A stretch of DNA of 26,090 bases from an uncultured Rhodanobacteraceae bacterium (GTDB lineage: Bacteria; Pseudomonadota; Gammaproteobacteria; Xanthomonadales; SZUA-5): contig CALEZI010000025.1 in the NCBI GenBank assembly GCA_937928755.1, forward strand, positions 1-26,090. Direction: 5' to 3'. Below are positions 15,801 through 23,011 of the stretch, one piece after another. Positions within the stretch are counted from its first letter, which is position 1, and the number at the start of each line of letters is the position of its first letter. The notes under the pieces were generated by a model, which did not search any database, had not been told where the DNA came from, and saw only the letters and a list, made by a program, of their open reading frames with translations. Position numbers and translations under genes: made by a program.

Positions 15801-16181
15801 ATCCTTGAAGCTGCGGTGGTACCAGACGCCCAGTTGCCAGGTGATCTTCAAAGCCGCCAGCGCCGTTCGATGGTCGCCAGTCAGTGCGTGGTTAGCCGCA
15901 TTGCCGGCGCGACGCACCTCGGTGAACAACTGCGCAATATCGCGCGACAGGATGCCGTGATCCTGCAGGCGCCGGATCAGCTCGTATTGCGGCTCTTCCG
16001 AACTGAGGTAAATACCGACGCGCGTCGCCACCAGTTGCGCCAGCAGCTCCGTGAGCTGGCGCAGTTTCAGCAGCGCCGTGTTCGGATCTTCAGGAAAATA
16101 GCGCTCAGCCAGCAGACCCAGTCGCAAGAGCTGGGGATCGTGCTCCCGCAGGATCGCGAAGTTGCTGGGAGGTTGGGGCAC
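12807..16181 (-). CDS. hsdR: Type I restriction endonuclease subunit (HsdR)
   Basis: A 1124-residue motor-nuclease of EcoEI-like type. Domains in order: DUF4145-like helical domain (about 1-125) with RRAGNAANH (90-98), an R-x6-H pattern; coiled coil (about 144-218); PD-ExK nuclease with D291 and E305-A-K307; SF2 translocase with Walker A MATGTGKT (444-451), DECH (551-554) and LTATPA (594-599); second helicase lobe with LLTTGVDVPKI and QMLGRATRLC; long C-terminal domain. It pulls in and cuts unmethylated DNA when bound to HsdM and HsdS. The start is GTG at 16181 with AGGTAG about 8 nt upstream. All key motifs are present. It is transcribed first in the cluster and is separated from hsdM by tacA-tacT and repeats. 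Confidence 0.95.
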   Translation of the reverse strand: MPQPPSNFAILREHDPQLLRLGLLAERYFPEDPNTALLKLRQLTELLAQLVATRVGIYLSSEEPQYELIRRLQDHGILSRDIAQLFTEVRRAGNAANHALTGDHRTALAALKITWQLGVWYHRSFKDAAYKSGAFIPPQAPSDKSAELQAELERLAAELAEYRQANQQAAAKLQATEASLKSAQDDQGFWEQLAAEAENAKAALAKQLASLQLQAMAQPKSAISAMVTASNTAAAEVRLDEAQTRKLIDGQLRQAGWSADSAVIRYGAGTRPEKGKNLAIAEWPTASGPADYVLFVGLTPIATVEAKRKNTDVSGALLQAKRYSRDFSASPETTLPPASGDQRAYRIPFAYSTNGRSYLRQLATRSGVWFCDLRLPENLAHALDGWHTPEGLMALLKRDENRANAQLKTEPFNYGFSLRPYQQAAIKAAEQAIADGQREMLLAMATGTGKTKTCIALIYRLLKTQRFRRVLFLVDRSALGEQAANAFKDTRMEGLQTFADTFGIKELGEQTPDTATSLHIATVQGMVQRVMFASEGVTPPAVDQYDCIVVDECHRGYLLDRELSDTELGFRGFDDYVSKYRRVLEYFDATKIGLTATPALHTTQIFGRPIYAYSYREAVIDGYLVDHEPPIQIKTELSSNGIVWKVGEQVPIYQPGSNQLDLYTTPDEIKLDIEDFNRKVITEPFNRVVCQYLATEIDPNSPQKTLIFCATDAHADQVVDLLKQAFRERYLAVDDDAVVKITGAADKPLQLIRNYKNEKLPNVAVTVDLLTTGVDVPKICNLVFLRRVNSRILFDQMLGRATRLCDEIGKDSFRIFDAVRIYEALQQFTEMKPVVINPAIGFTQLAEELARVSSDEERALVRDQFVAKLQRKKRHLDEAAARDFETRTGMTPDAFIAKLRSLAPAEIAGWFTQFAGLGEILDRKGSGSAAPILVSEHPDALLGAERGFGNAQRPEDYLKAFAAFINSHSNDMPALLTVLTRPRELTRKQLRELALALDLAGFKEVDLALAWRQTTNQEIAARIVGFIRQAAIGDPLIPYDERVDHALQKLLSSRAWSGPQRDWLKKIAAQTKANTLVDREALDDPDLLFRTQGGGFERINRVFDGQLLQTLDAFNDAIWAQPAA

Positions 16182-16287
16182 CGGCGCTACCTGATGCGGG
16201 AGGCTTGGGCCAATGGTAGTGGACTGGAGCGTGCGAACGCACCATATCTGGTCACCACGCGGCCGGGTTTTGCGTACTGCGCTTCGA

Positions 16288-17019
16288 TCAGCCTCGCGCG
16301 TTGCTGCAACGCAGTACGATGATCGTGATGTTGTCGCGGCCGCCGGCGTCGAGAGCGGCCCGAATCAGCTGGTCCGCGCAGCCCTGTGGCGACGATCCGG
16401 GTTGTGCGAGGATGCGGGCAATCTCGTCGTCCTCGACGCGATCGGTCAATCCGTCGCTGCACAGCAGGATCTGCATGCCCGGACGCAAGTCGCCGGTAAT
16501 CCGATCGATGCGCAAGGCGCCGGCCGGATTCACGCCGAGCGCCTGCAATACCATGCTGCGGTGCGGGTGCACGCGCGCCTGGGCAGCGGTGATCAGGCCC
16601 TGTTCGACCAGCGCCTGGACGTGGGAATGGTCTTGGGTCAACGCCACCAGGGTGTCGGTATGCAAATAAGCGCGACTGTCGCCCACCCAGGCGACCTCGA
16701 AGCTCGATTCGCGAATCTGCAGCGCCACCATGGTGGTGCCCATTTCGAGGGTGCTTGCCGAACTGCTCGATTGCGCCTTGATTGCTTCGTGCGCGGCAGC
16801 GAGTGCGTCGACCAGGCTCAAGCCCGCGACTACGCTGTTGACCACGGTATCACGGGCAAGTGCACTGGCGACTTCGCCAGCCTGGTGGCCGCCCATGCCG
16901 TCGGCGACCAGCCATAAACCGAGCTCAGGTCGCGCCAGACAGACATCCTCGTTGTGCTCGCGTTGCAAGCCGACGTCCGTACCCAGAGCAAACTCGATCT
17001 TGAGGTTGTTGGTAAACAT
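16288..17019 (-). CDS. PP2C-type Ser/Thr protein phosphatase (Stp1/PrpC-like)
   Basis: A 243-residue bacterial PP2C of standard size. Metal-binding motifs are all present: TDVGLQREHNEDV (14-26), VADGMGGH (38-45, D40), GTTMVAL (94-100), VGDSRAYL (112-119), CSDGLTD (187-193, D189) and GGRDNITIIV (226-235, D229). It removes phosphate from Ser/Thr residues in the cytoplasm and normally opposes a Hanks-type kinase or works with type VI secretion or FHA proteins; none of these is next to it here. ATG at 17019 follows a weak TAGG site. The 198 bp up to the next gene (17020-17217) show nothing recognisable. Confidence 0.95.
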   Translation of the reverse strand: MFTNNLKIEFALGTDVGLQREHNEDVCLARPELGLWLVADGMGGHQAGEVASALARDTVVNSVVAGLSLVDALAAAHEAIKAQSSSSASTLEMGTTMVALQIRESSFEVAWVGDSRAYLHTDTLVALTQDHSHVQALVEQGLITAAQARVHPHRSMVLQALGVNPAGALRIDRITGDLRPGMQILLCSDGLTDRVEDDEIARILAQPGSSPQGCADQLIRAALDAGGRDNITIIVLRCSNARG

Positions 17020-17217
17020 CGCCTAGTCGACCAATATGACCCGATGGGCACGCGGATGACGAGCGACCAAAGTCGATCGACTCTGGTAGTTCGGCCACCT
17101 TTTGCCAGCGGACGGGGCAGGGTGCGTCGTGCAGGGAACGAGAGCGCTCATTCGCTTGAAGATAGCGCGCGGACGGCGCCATCGGCAATCGCGCTGCCAC
17201 GGCAATGATGGCGTGGG

Positions 17218-18600
17218 TCATGCCGCAGGCTGCGGCAATACCTTGCCCGGATTGAGGATGCCCAACGGATCGAACTGCGCCTTCAACGCGCGCATCAGCG
17301 CCAATGTCGCGGCGGGAATGGCGCGTGGCAGGAAGTCGCGTTTGTCGATGCCGACGCCGTGTTCGCCGGACAGTGTACCGTCGAGCGCGATGACCAGGTC
17401 GAAGACCTCGTCGAGGCAATCGCGGGCGCGCGATTCGGCCTCGCCGTGGGACGGATCGTAGAGCAGGTTGACGTGCAGGTTGCCGTTGCCGGCGTGACCG
17501 AAAGTGACGATCAACGTGTCGTGCGCCGCGCTCAGGACCTGCAGACCGCGTACCAGTTCGGGCAGTCGCGTGACCGGGACGACCACATCTTCGTTGATCT
17601 TCCGCGGCGCCAGCGAGCGCAGGATTGGCGAGAGCGCCTTGCGCGCAGCCCAAAGCTCAGCGCTGTCGGCCGTGCTGCTTGCCTGGCGCACATCCAGGCA
17701 CCCGCTGCCATTCGCGGCGGCAGCGATGGCGTCCACGCTTTCTGTCAGCGTCCGGGCGGAGCCATCGGCCTCGATCAGCAGCAGCGCCCGCGCAGCGGCC
17801 GGCAGGTCGAGTCCGGCGCGTGTGCGCACCAGTTCGATCGCGCGCGCGTCCATGAATTCGAGTGCCGAGGGCGTCGCCGGCTGCGCCATCAGCCGCGCAA
17901 CCGCTTCTGCGGCCGCATCGATGGATTCGTACAGGGCACGCAGTACCGCGCGCGCCTGCGGCAGCGGCGTGAGCTTCAAGGTCGCCGATGTGATCAGGCC
18001 GAGGGTGCCTTCGGAGCCGATCAGCAGTCGCGACAAGTCGTAACCGACCGCGCCCTTCGTGGTGAAACTGCCACAGGCGACGATTTCGCCGGTACCCGAC
18101 ACGAAACGCAGACCGAGCACGTTTTCGCGGCAGGCGCCGTACTTGACGGTGCGCGGACCGCCGGCATTGCAGGCGAGATTGCCGCCGATACTGGAATAGG
18201 GTGCGCTGGTGGGGTCGGGCGGCCAGAAGAATCCGGATGGCTGCAGTGCAATCTGCAGGTCGCCGTTGATCACGCCCGGTTCGACCACGGCAAAACGGTT
18301 GCCGGTTTCGATGCGGGTGATGCGCTGCATGCGTTCGAAGCAGACCACCACGCTGGGTGCGAGTGGCACGGTCGCGCCGGTTGTGGCGGTGCCACGGCCG
18401 CGTGCGACGATCGGTGTACGGCTGGCTGCGCAGGCACGCACCAGCGCCTGCACCTGGCCCTCGTCGGCCGGCAATGCGACCGCCAGCACCGGGCCCTGGC
18501 GCCTGGAGTTGTCGTATCCGTAAACCGCGCAACTGGCGGCATCGGTCAACAGCGCGTCGATCGGCAGCGCGTCGTGCAGCGCGGCCGGCAGCCGGCTCAC
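17218..18600 (-). CDS. FAD-binding oxidoreductase, GlcD / D-lactate dehydrogenase type
   Basis: A 460-residue flavoprotein. The FAD-binding-4 domain covers about 35-210 with RGRGTATTGA (67-76), VEPGV (106-110) and PPDPTSA...SIGGNLACNAGGPR (127-150). The FAD-oxidase C domain covers about 215-455 with FGHAGNGNLHVN (367-378) and SGEHGVGIDKR (411-421), which carry histidines that bind substrate or metal in the family. It oxidises a 2-hydroxy acid such as D-lactate or glycolate; which one cannot be read. No GlcE or GlcF genes follow, which favours a single-subunit dehydrogenase. The GTG start (18600) overlaps the yraN stop by 4 nt (GTGA), so it is co-translated with lpoA and yraN. Confidence 0.92.
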   Translation of the reverse strand: MSRLPAALHDALPIDALLTDAASCAVYGYDNSRRQGPVLAVALPADEGQVQALVRACAASRTPIVARGRGTATTGATVPLAPSVVVCFERMQRITRIETGNRFAVVEPGVINGDLQIALQPSGFFWPPDPTSAPYSSIGGNLACNAGGPRTVKYGACRENVLGLRFVSGTGEIVACGSFTTKGAVGYDLSRLLIGSEGTLGLITSATLKLTPLPQARAVLRALYESIDAAAEAVARLMAQPATPSALEFMDARAIELVRTRAGLDLPAAARALLLIEADGSARTLTESVDAIAAAANGSGCLDVRQASSTADSAELWAARKALSPILRSLAPRKINEDVVVPVTRLPELVRGLQVLSAAHDTLIVTFGHAGNGNLHVNLLYDPSHGEAESRARDCLDEVFDLVIALDGTLSGEHGVGIDKRDFLPRAIPAATLALMRALKAQFDPLGILNPGKVLPQPAA

Positions 18601-19058
18601 CAGCCAGCCTCGTCGATGACGATCACGTTCTTGACCCAGCGTGTACCGCCTGCGCCGAGTGCGATGGCGTCGAAGCGGGTGGTCCAGCGCGCGTACTTCG
18701 GGTGATCGGCAAGGTACTGGCGCGCCGCGGCGATCAGTCGGCGTTGTTTGCCGGGCGACACGCTGTCGAGGCCATCACCATGGCCGCCATCGGTGCGAAA
18801 GCGCACTTCGACGAACACCAGCGTGTTGCCATCGCGCATGACCAGGTCGAGTTCACCGCCGCGCGCCTGGTAATTGCGTGCGATCAGCGTCAGACCGGCA
18901 GCGCGTAGTTGCTCGAGGGCGGCAGATTCGGCGCGATCGCCGATGCGGCGAGCCGTTTCGTGTTCGCCGACGACCGCTGTCGCGTGCCCCGTGCCCCGTG
19001 CCCCGTGTCCCGGCGTCCGCCGCGAGCCAACCACCCTGGCCCAGAGCCGCGCGAGCAT
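18597..19058 (-). CDS. yraN: YraN family (UPF0102) nuclease-like protein
   Basis: A 153-residue protein with the family core RRIGDRAESAALEQL (37-51), LIARNYQARGGELDLV (58-73; E69, D71), FVEVRFR (82-88) and SPGKQRRL (101-108). It has a restriction-endonuclease-like fold related to Holliday-junction resolvases; its cell role is unsettled. The ATG at 19058 is chosen because it follows the lpoA stop by 1 nt (TGA-A-ATG). Residues 17-26 (GHGARGTGHA) are encoded by four 7-bp repeats and lie before the conserved fold, a length not usual in the family. The stop overlaps the oxidoreductase start. Most gammaproteobacteria keep yraN next to lpoA, as here. Confidence 0.92.
   Translation of the reverse strand: MLARLWARVVGSRRTPGHGARGTGHATAVVGEHETARRIGDRAESAALEQLRAAGLTLIARNYQARGGELDLVMRDGNTLVFVEVRFRTDGGHGDGLDSVSPGKQRRLIAAARQYLADHPKYARWTTRFDAIALGAGGTRWVKNVIVIDEAGW
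18982..19009 (-). repeat. Heptanucleotide tract inside yraN (4 units)
   Basis: Plus-strand 7-mers GCGTGCC, CCGTGCC, CCGTGCC and CCGTGTC in exact register. A change of one or two units would shift the yraN frame; three units would not. Confidence 0.85.
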
Positions 19059-19059
19059 T

Positions 19060-20907
19060 TCAATCCACCGGTCGCGGACTGGCGCCGGTATAACGCGCCC
19101 AGCCCGGCTCGCGACGGATGCGACCATTGGGATCGGCGCTGAGCGCGCCGGTGGCGCCAATCACCGGGCGGCCGGGATTGCGTTCCAGCCACTCCAGATG
19201 CGGCAACAGGCGATAAGCGTCGATGCCGAACGCGAACAACCGCGCCGCCGGACCCGAGGCGGTTTTCAACGCGACCAGTTGCGCGCGCGTCGGAATCGAT
19301 GCTTCATCGGTGGCGCCAAGCAGCCACGGCACTTCGCAGAACTCGACGCCATCGAGATCGACGTCGGCGGCGCTGTTGCTGCCGCCGTAGATGGCGCTGG
19401 TGGCGAGAATCGGAAAGCGCGTCGCTTCGAGACTCTTCAATTGCGGCAGCAGGATGCGCGCCTGGGCGTTGCGCGCGAACAGGAAGATCGCGTCGACATC
19501 GGCGCGTGGCGTCGGGTCCATCCTGAGCTCGGTGCCGAGCAGGCCACGCAAGAACTGGACTCTCGCCTGGCTTTGTTCGATGCCGGTCAGGCGACGGATC
19601 TCGTTGGTCTGGTCGGCCGCCGACGGATCATATTCGGCCTGACCCGCGACCACGCCGCCCTGCGCGCGCAGGCGCTCGCCGAAGGCCGCGGCGGCACGCT
19701 GACCGACCTCGTCCCTGGGCACCAGCACCAGCGCACGCCTGAGCCCGCGTCGGATCAAACGATCGGCGGCGGAAACGGCTTCTTCCTCGGGCAACAGTGC
19801 GAACTGCAGACTGCCCGGCGGTGGCAACGCCGGCGCGTCGGCATAGTTCAGGGTCAGCGTCGGAACGCGCTGGACATCGCTCTGGAACAGTTGCGTCACG
19901 GCTTCGCGTGAAATCGGGCCGAGCACACGTTCGGCGCCGTCGTCGAGCGCCAGCTGGTATGCGGCCATCGCTTCCTCGACGGTGCTGCCGACGTCGTAGA
20001 CCTTGATCGCCGGACGCGGATTGGGATCGGCAAAGTAGGCCGCGAATATGCCTTCGCGCACGGCGGCGGCCGCGGCTGCCAGCGGGCCCTTGCTCGGCAA
20101 CAACAGCGCGACGCGACCGTAGGTTGCGCGTTCGATGTCGTGCAGCACCACCGCAGGCGTGAACGACTGCTCCAGCGGCCGCGACGTTGCGATGTCCGAG
20201 GCGTAACTGCCGCCACTGCCGCTGGCTTCGGCTTTTGCCCGCGCGCCGGCCAGCAGCCACGGATACAAAGGATCGTTGCGATCGGCCTCGCGCAGCCGCA
20301 GGCGCAGGTCGGCTTCCGGCAGGCCGGCGACCAGCGCGCGGATCTCGGCGGCATTCGCGGCTTTGTCGGATCCCTCGCCGAGCAATGTATCGAGCGCGAC
20401 CCGATCGCCGATGGCGTCGAGCACGGAATTCTGCGAAGCATGCGCGCGCGCCCGCAGTTCGTAATAACGCGGCGCGCGATCCTCCGGTACGCTTCCGGTC
20501 GGCGTGGCCAGCAGTGCCAGCGCGCCGGCAGCATCGTTGCGCGTCAGCGCCAGTTCGGCCTGCATCAGATCGAGTCGAAACTGGTCTTCGCGCGGCAGTT
20601 TGGCGCGGTCGATGTTGTCGACCAGGCCCTGCATGGCAGCAGCGTCGCCTTCTTCGCGATAGGCTTCGGCGGCGCGCAAGCGATAGCGGTCGCGCTCGCT
20701 GCGACTGGATCGCGCCAGATCCAGCCAGGCCTGCGCGGCGGCGCCGAACTCGCCCTGCAGGAACAACGTCTGCGCGTCCATTTCGCTCGGCTGGTCGGCG
20801 CGCCGCGACGGCGTGCTCTGGCAGGCGGCGAGCGCAAGCACGGTCGCGAGCAGCAAGGCGGTTTGCAGCAGCGCGCTCGCGCGCGATGAAGGCAGCTTCA
20901 GCGTCAT
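19060..20907 (-). CDS. lpoA: Outer-membrane lipoprotein LpoA (LppC family), penicillin-binding-protein activator
   Basis: A 615-residue lipoprotein. The ATG at 20907 is chosen because it gives a proper lipoprotein signal (residues 1-28) with lipobox LAAC at C29; the longer open frame upstream would bury it. Residues about 38-270 are TPR-like helices (FLQGEFGAAAQAWLDLAR and similar). Residues about 290-600 form the periplasmic-binding-like LppC domain (VALLLPSKGPLAAAAAAVREG, ARILLPQLKSLEATRFPILA). LpoA reaches through the periplasm to activate PBP1A for peptidoglycan synthesis. It starts a three-gene unit, lpoA-yraN-oxidoreductase, and is divergent from rsmI with only 52 bp between the start codons, so the two promoters must overlap or lie inside the genes. 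Confidence 0.93.
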   Translation of the reverse strand: MTLKLPSSRASALLQTALLLATVLALAACQSTPSRRADQPSEMDAQTLFLQGEFGAAAQAWLDLARSSRSERDRYRLRAAEAYREEGDAAAMQGLVDNIDRAKLPREDQFRLDLMQAELALTRNDAAGALALLATPTGSVPEDRAPRYYELRARAHASQNSVLDAIGDRVALDTLLGEGSDKAANAAEIRALVAGLPEADLRLRLREADRNDPLYPWLLAGARAKAEASGSGGSYASDIATSRPLEQSFTPAVVLHDIERATYGRVALLLPSKGPLAAAAAAVREGIFAAYFADPNPRPAIKVYDVGSTVEEAMAAYQLALDDGAERVLGPISREAVTQLFQSDVQRVPTLTLNYADAPALPPPGSLQFALLPEEEAVSAADRLIRRGLRRALVLVPRDEVGQRAAAAFGERLRAQGGVVAGQAEYDPSAADQTNEIRRLTGIEQSQARVQFLRGLLGTELRMDPTPRADVDAIFLFARNAQARILLPQLKSLEATRFPILATSAIYGGSNSAADVDLDGVEFCEVPWLLGATDEASIPTRAQLVALKTASGPAARLFAFGIDAYRLLPHLEWLERNPGRPVIGATGALSADPNGRIRREPGWARYTGASPRPVD

Positions 20908-20959
20908 GGTCAAAGCGGTATCGTGCGGATTCAACGTCGCATCATAGCTTGGGGTGAAC

Positions 20960-21799
20960 ATGTCCAGTGCCACCGCGCCATCGACCTTGTACGTGGTGGC
21001 GACACCGATCGGAAATCTCGAGGATCTGTCCCTGCGTGCGCGGCGCGTGCTGGGCGAGGTGGACGCGATTCTGGTGGAGGACACGCGTCAGAGCGCGGTG
21101 CTGTTGCGCCACGCCGGCATCGAGCGGCCGATGCTCGCGGTGCACGAACACAACGAGGACGAACGCGCCGCCGCGCTGGTGCAGCGGCTGCGCGATGGCC
21201 AGCGGCTGGCGCTGATCTCGGATGCCGGCACGCCGCTGATCAGCGATCCGGGCTTCCGCCTGGTCGCAGCCGTGCGCGCCGCCGGTTTCGCGGTTTGCCC
21301 GATACCCGGCGCCTGCGCCTTGATCGCAGCCCTGTCGGTGGCTGGCCTGCCGACCGATCGCTTCAGTTTCGAGGGTTTCTTGCCGGCGCGTGGCGGCGAG
21401 CGGCGTACGCGGCTGGAGGCCGTGGCGGCTGATCCGCGCACCCTGGTGTACTACGAGGCACCGCACCGGATCGCAGAAACGCTGGCGTCGGCGGTCGAGG
21501 CTTTCGGCGGCGAACGACGGGCAGTCATCGCGCGCGAATTGACCAAGCGTTTCGAAACCATCCTCGACGGCACGCTGGCCGAGTTGCAGCAACGCGTGCT
21601 GGCGGACGCCGATCAGCAGCGCGGCGAGATCGTGCTGATCATTGCCGGCGCGCCGGCCAGCGACGGCGCCGCGCGTATCGCCGAAGGCAAGCGTCTGTAT
21701 GCGCTGCTCATCGGCGAACTGCCGCCGGCGCGCGCCGCGAAAGTCGCGGCAGCCTGGGCGGGTGTGCCGAAGAAGGTCTTGTACGGGGGCGGGGAGTAG
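20960..21799 (+). CDS. rsmI: 16S rRNA (cytidine-1402 2'-O)-methyltransferase RsmI
   Basis: A 279-residue SAM-dependent methyltransferase of the tetrapyrrole-methylase fold, normal length. Signature motifs: VVATPIGNLEDLS (12-24), VEDTRQS (39-45), LISDAGTPLISDPG (85-98), PIPGACALIAALSVAGLP (114-131), YYEAPHR (164-170) and ARELTKRFE (191-199). It methylates the ribose of C1402 in the decoding centre of 16S rRNA. ATG at 20960 is preferred; GTG two codons earlier (20954) overlaps the GGGG that probably serves as ribosome-binding site. It is divergent from lpoA, the common gammaproteobacterial arrangement. Confidence 0.97.
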   Translation: MSSATAPSTLYVVATPIGNLEDLSLRARRVLGEVDAILVEDTRQSAVLLRHAGIERPMLAVHEHNEDERAAALVQRLRDGQRLALISDAGTPLISDPGFRLVAAVRAAGFAVCPIPGACALIAALSVAGLPTDRFSFEGFLPARGGERRTRLEAVAADPRTLVYYEAPHRIAETLASAVEAFGGERRAVIARELTKRFETILDGTLAELQQRVLADADQQRGEIVLIIAGAPASDGAARIAEGKRLYALLIGELPPARAAKVAAAWAGVPKKVLYGGGE

Positions 21800-21840
21800 G
21801 GCTGGTGTTGCTGATGGTTGAGCGGATTGGTCCGTTGTGG

Positions 21841-21893
21841 TTTTGGCGCGCTGGCCTTGATCGCCAAAAGCGTCCAGACGAGTCTGGACCCAC
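21841..21893. repeat. Two adjacent hairpins between convergent genes, the second an inverted REP-like unit
   Basis: TTTTGGCG (21841-21848) pairs perfectly with CGCCAAAA (21862-21869) around a 13-nt loop. Directly after it, GTCCAGAC-GA-GTCTGGAC (21872-21889) plus CCAC (21890-21893) is one inverted copy of the array A/B family. They lie between the rsmI stop and the opposing gene's stop at 22001 and may end transcripts from either side, though no long T-run is present. Confidence 0.8.
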
Positions 21894-22000
21894 CAGAAGC
21901 TCCGGTCACCGAAGCATTCCCGAGCCCCGTGCCACGAGCCGTGTTCAAAGGGCGAAACGCCGCTTGCGCGGCGCTTCGCTGCCAAACACATCGCTTCGGT

Positions 22001-22807
22001 TCACCGCGGGTCCGGCACGAAACCGGGAAACGGACGGGCGTCGCCGCGATTGGCGTAGTGGCGGTATGGCGGCGGCAGGATGCCAGCGGCGACCAGGTTG
22101 CGACGGCTGTCGTACCAGATCGCATTCACTTCAGCCGGCTGCGAGCTGGCACGCACGAACTGGGTCTGGCGCGCATGGCTCCACTCACGTTCGCCGTGGC
22201 CGGTGCCGAGTTTTTCGCCGCTACGCTGGGGCCCTGGCACGCTGCTCGATTCAGCCGAGGCCTGGTCGCGTGGCGACGGCGCTGCCGCGGGCGCGCCGGC
22301 AAAGGGCTCGGCGCCACGTTCGCGCTTGGACAGCGCGATCTCGTCGTCGTATTGCGGGTAGTAGCGCTGTTCGGCGAACACGGCAACACCGATCACGCCG
22401 ACATCGCCGGGTCGTCCAGTGCGAGCAGCGTAACTCTCCGGAAGCGGCGCAAAATTGAATGCGGCGATTTCGCTCATGTTCTTGCGCCAGCCGTTGATGG
22501 TGGTCGACTGCCAGGGATCGAGCACGTAGCCGGATTGGCCGGGATTGGCGGTTTCGCCGGTGACGACATTGACGCCGTCGACCGAGACGACCGCCAGCAC
22601 GCGCTCGCCGGTGCGATTGGTCAGGCGGATGGCGTAACGGTGACCGGGCTCGCCAGCCGCATACAGGCGGCCATCGAAGTGATGCAGCGGGATGCTGCGG
22701 CCCAGCGTGCGATCTTCCAGTCGCACATCGACGCGTTGGGCAACGGCCAGACCGGGCAGCATTGCAGCGGTCAGGGCGATCGTCTGGAACAGGTTTCGCG
22801 GGGTCAT
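22001..22807 (-). CDS. Exported protein of unknown function
   Basis: A 268-residue protein with a Sec signal peptide (1-23, cleavage after AVA). GGAG lies 7 nt before the ATG at 22807. The first half (about 24-150) looks like a beta-sandwich: RYAIRLTNRTGERVLAVVSVDGVNVVTGE (58-86), then WQSTTINGWRKN and an AVFAEQRY strand. Next comes a Pro/Ala/Ser/Glu-rich linker (about 160-205), then a conserved-looking tail with VRASSQPAEVNAIWYDSRRNLVAAGIL (218-244). I recognise the style from hypothetical proteins of Xanthomonadales but no function. It is monocistronic, with a hairpin repeat upstream. Confidence 0.82.
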   Translation of the reverse strand: MTPRNLFQTIALTAAMLPGLAVAQRVDVRLEDRTLGRSIPLHHFDGRLYAAGEPGHRYAIRLTNRTGERVLAVVSVDGVNVVTGETANPGQSGYVLDPWQSTTINGWRKNMSEIAAFNFAPLPESYAARTGRPGDVGVIGVAVFAEQRYYPQYDDEIALSKRERGAEPFAGAPAAAPSPRDQASAESSSVPGPQRSGEKLGTGHGEREWSHARQTQFVRASSQPAEVNAIWYDSRRNLVAAGILPPPYRHYANRGDARPFPGFVPDPR

Positions 22808-22916
22808 GGCCGTCTCCGTCGGCGTGGGTTCAATGACTCAAACGCCGCCGGGAGAGGAATGGGGTTAAAGCGCGTACCTGAGGTTTGCCGCATGGCGGAC
22901 GGCATGACGCGACAAT

Positions 22917-22947
22917 GTAGGAGCGACCTGCAGGTCGCGACCGTCAG
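22917..22947 (+). repeat. Single GTAG-headed hairpin, covariant with the 5465 array
   Basis: GTAGGA followed by the perfect palindrome GCGACCTGCAGGTCGC (22923-22938) and GACCGTCAG. Against the copies at 5471-5574 one arm base changes G to C and its partner C to G, so pairing is kept. It lies in the 204-bp gap between a start (22807) and the next gene's stop (23012). Confidence 0.85.
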
Positions 22948-23011
22948 TCTCGCCCTGAATTGCTGCAGAGCGCAGCGTCCCGCGTCACTGGTCGCGGCGT
23001 ATACGCCGCTG

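Noticed and set aside
21841..21869. Intrinsic terminator after rsmI
   Set aside because: The stem is perfect but the loop is long and no T-run follows on either strand, so it is listed only as a hairpin.
21800..22000. rnpB (RNase P RNA) after rsmI
   Set aside because: Some relatives carry rnpB beside rsmI, but this stretch is only 200 bp and holds two hairpins with no conserved RNase P elements visible.
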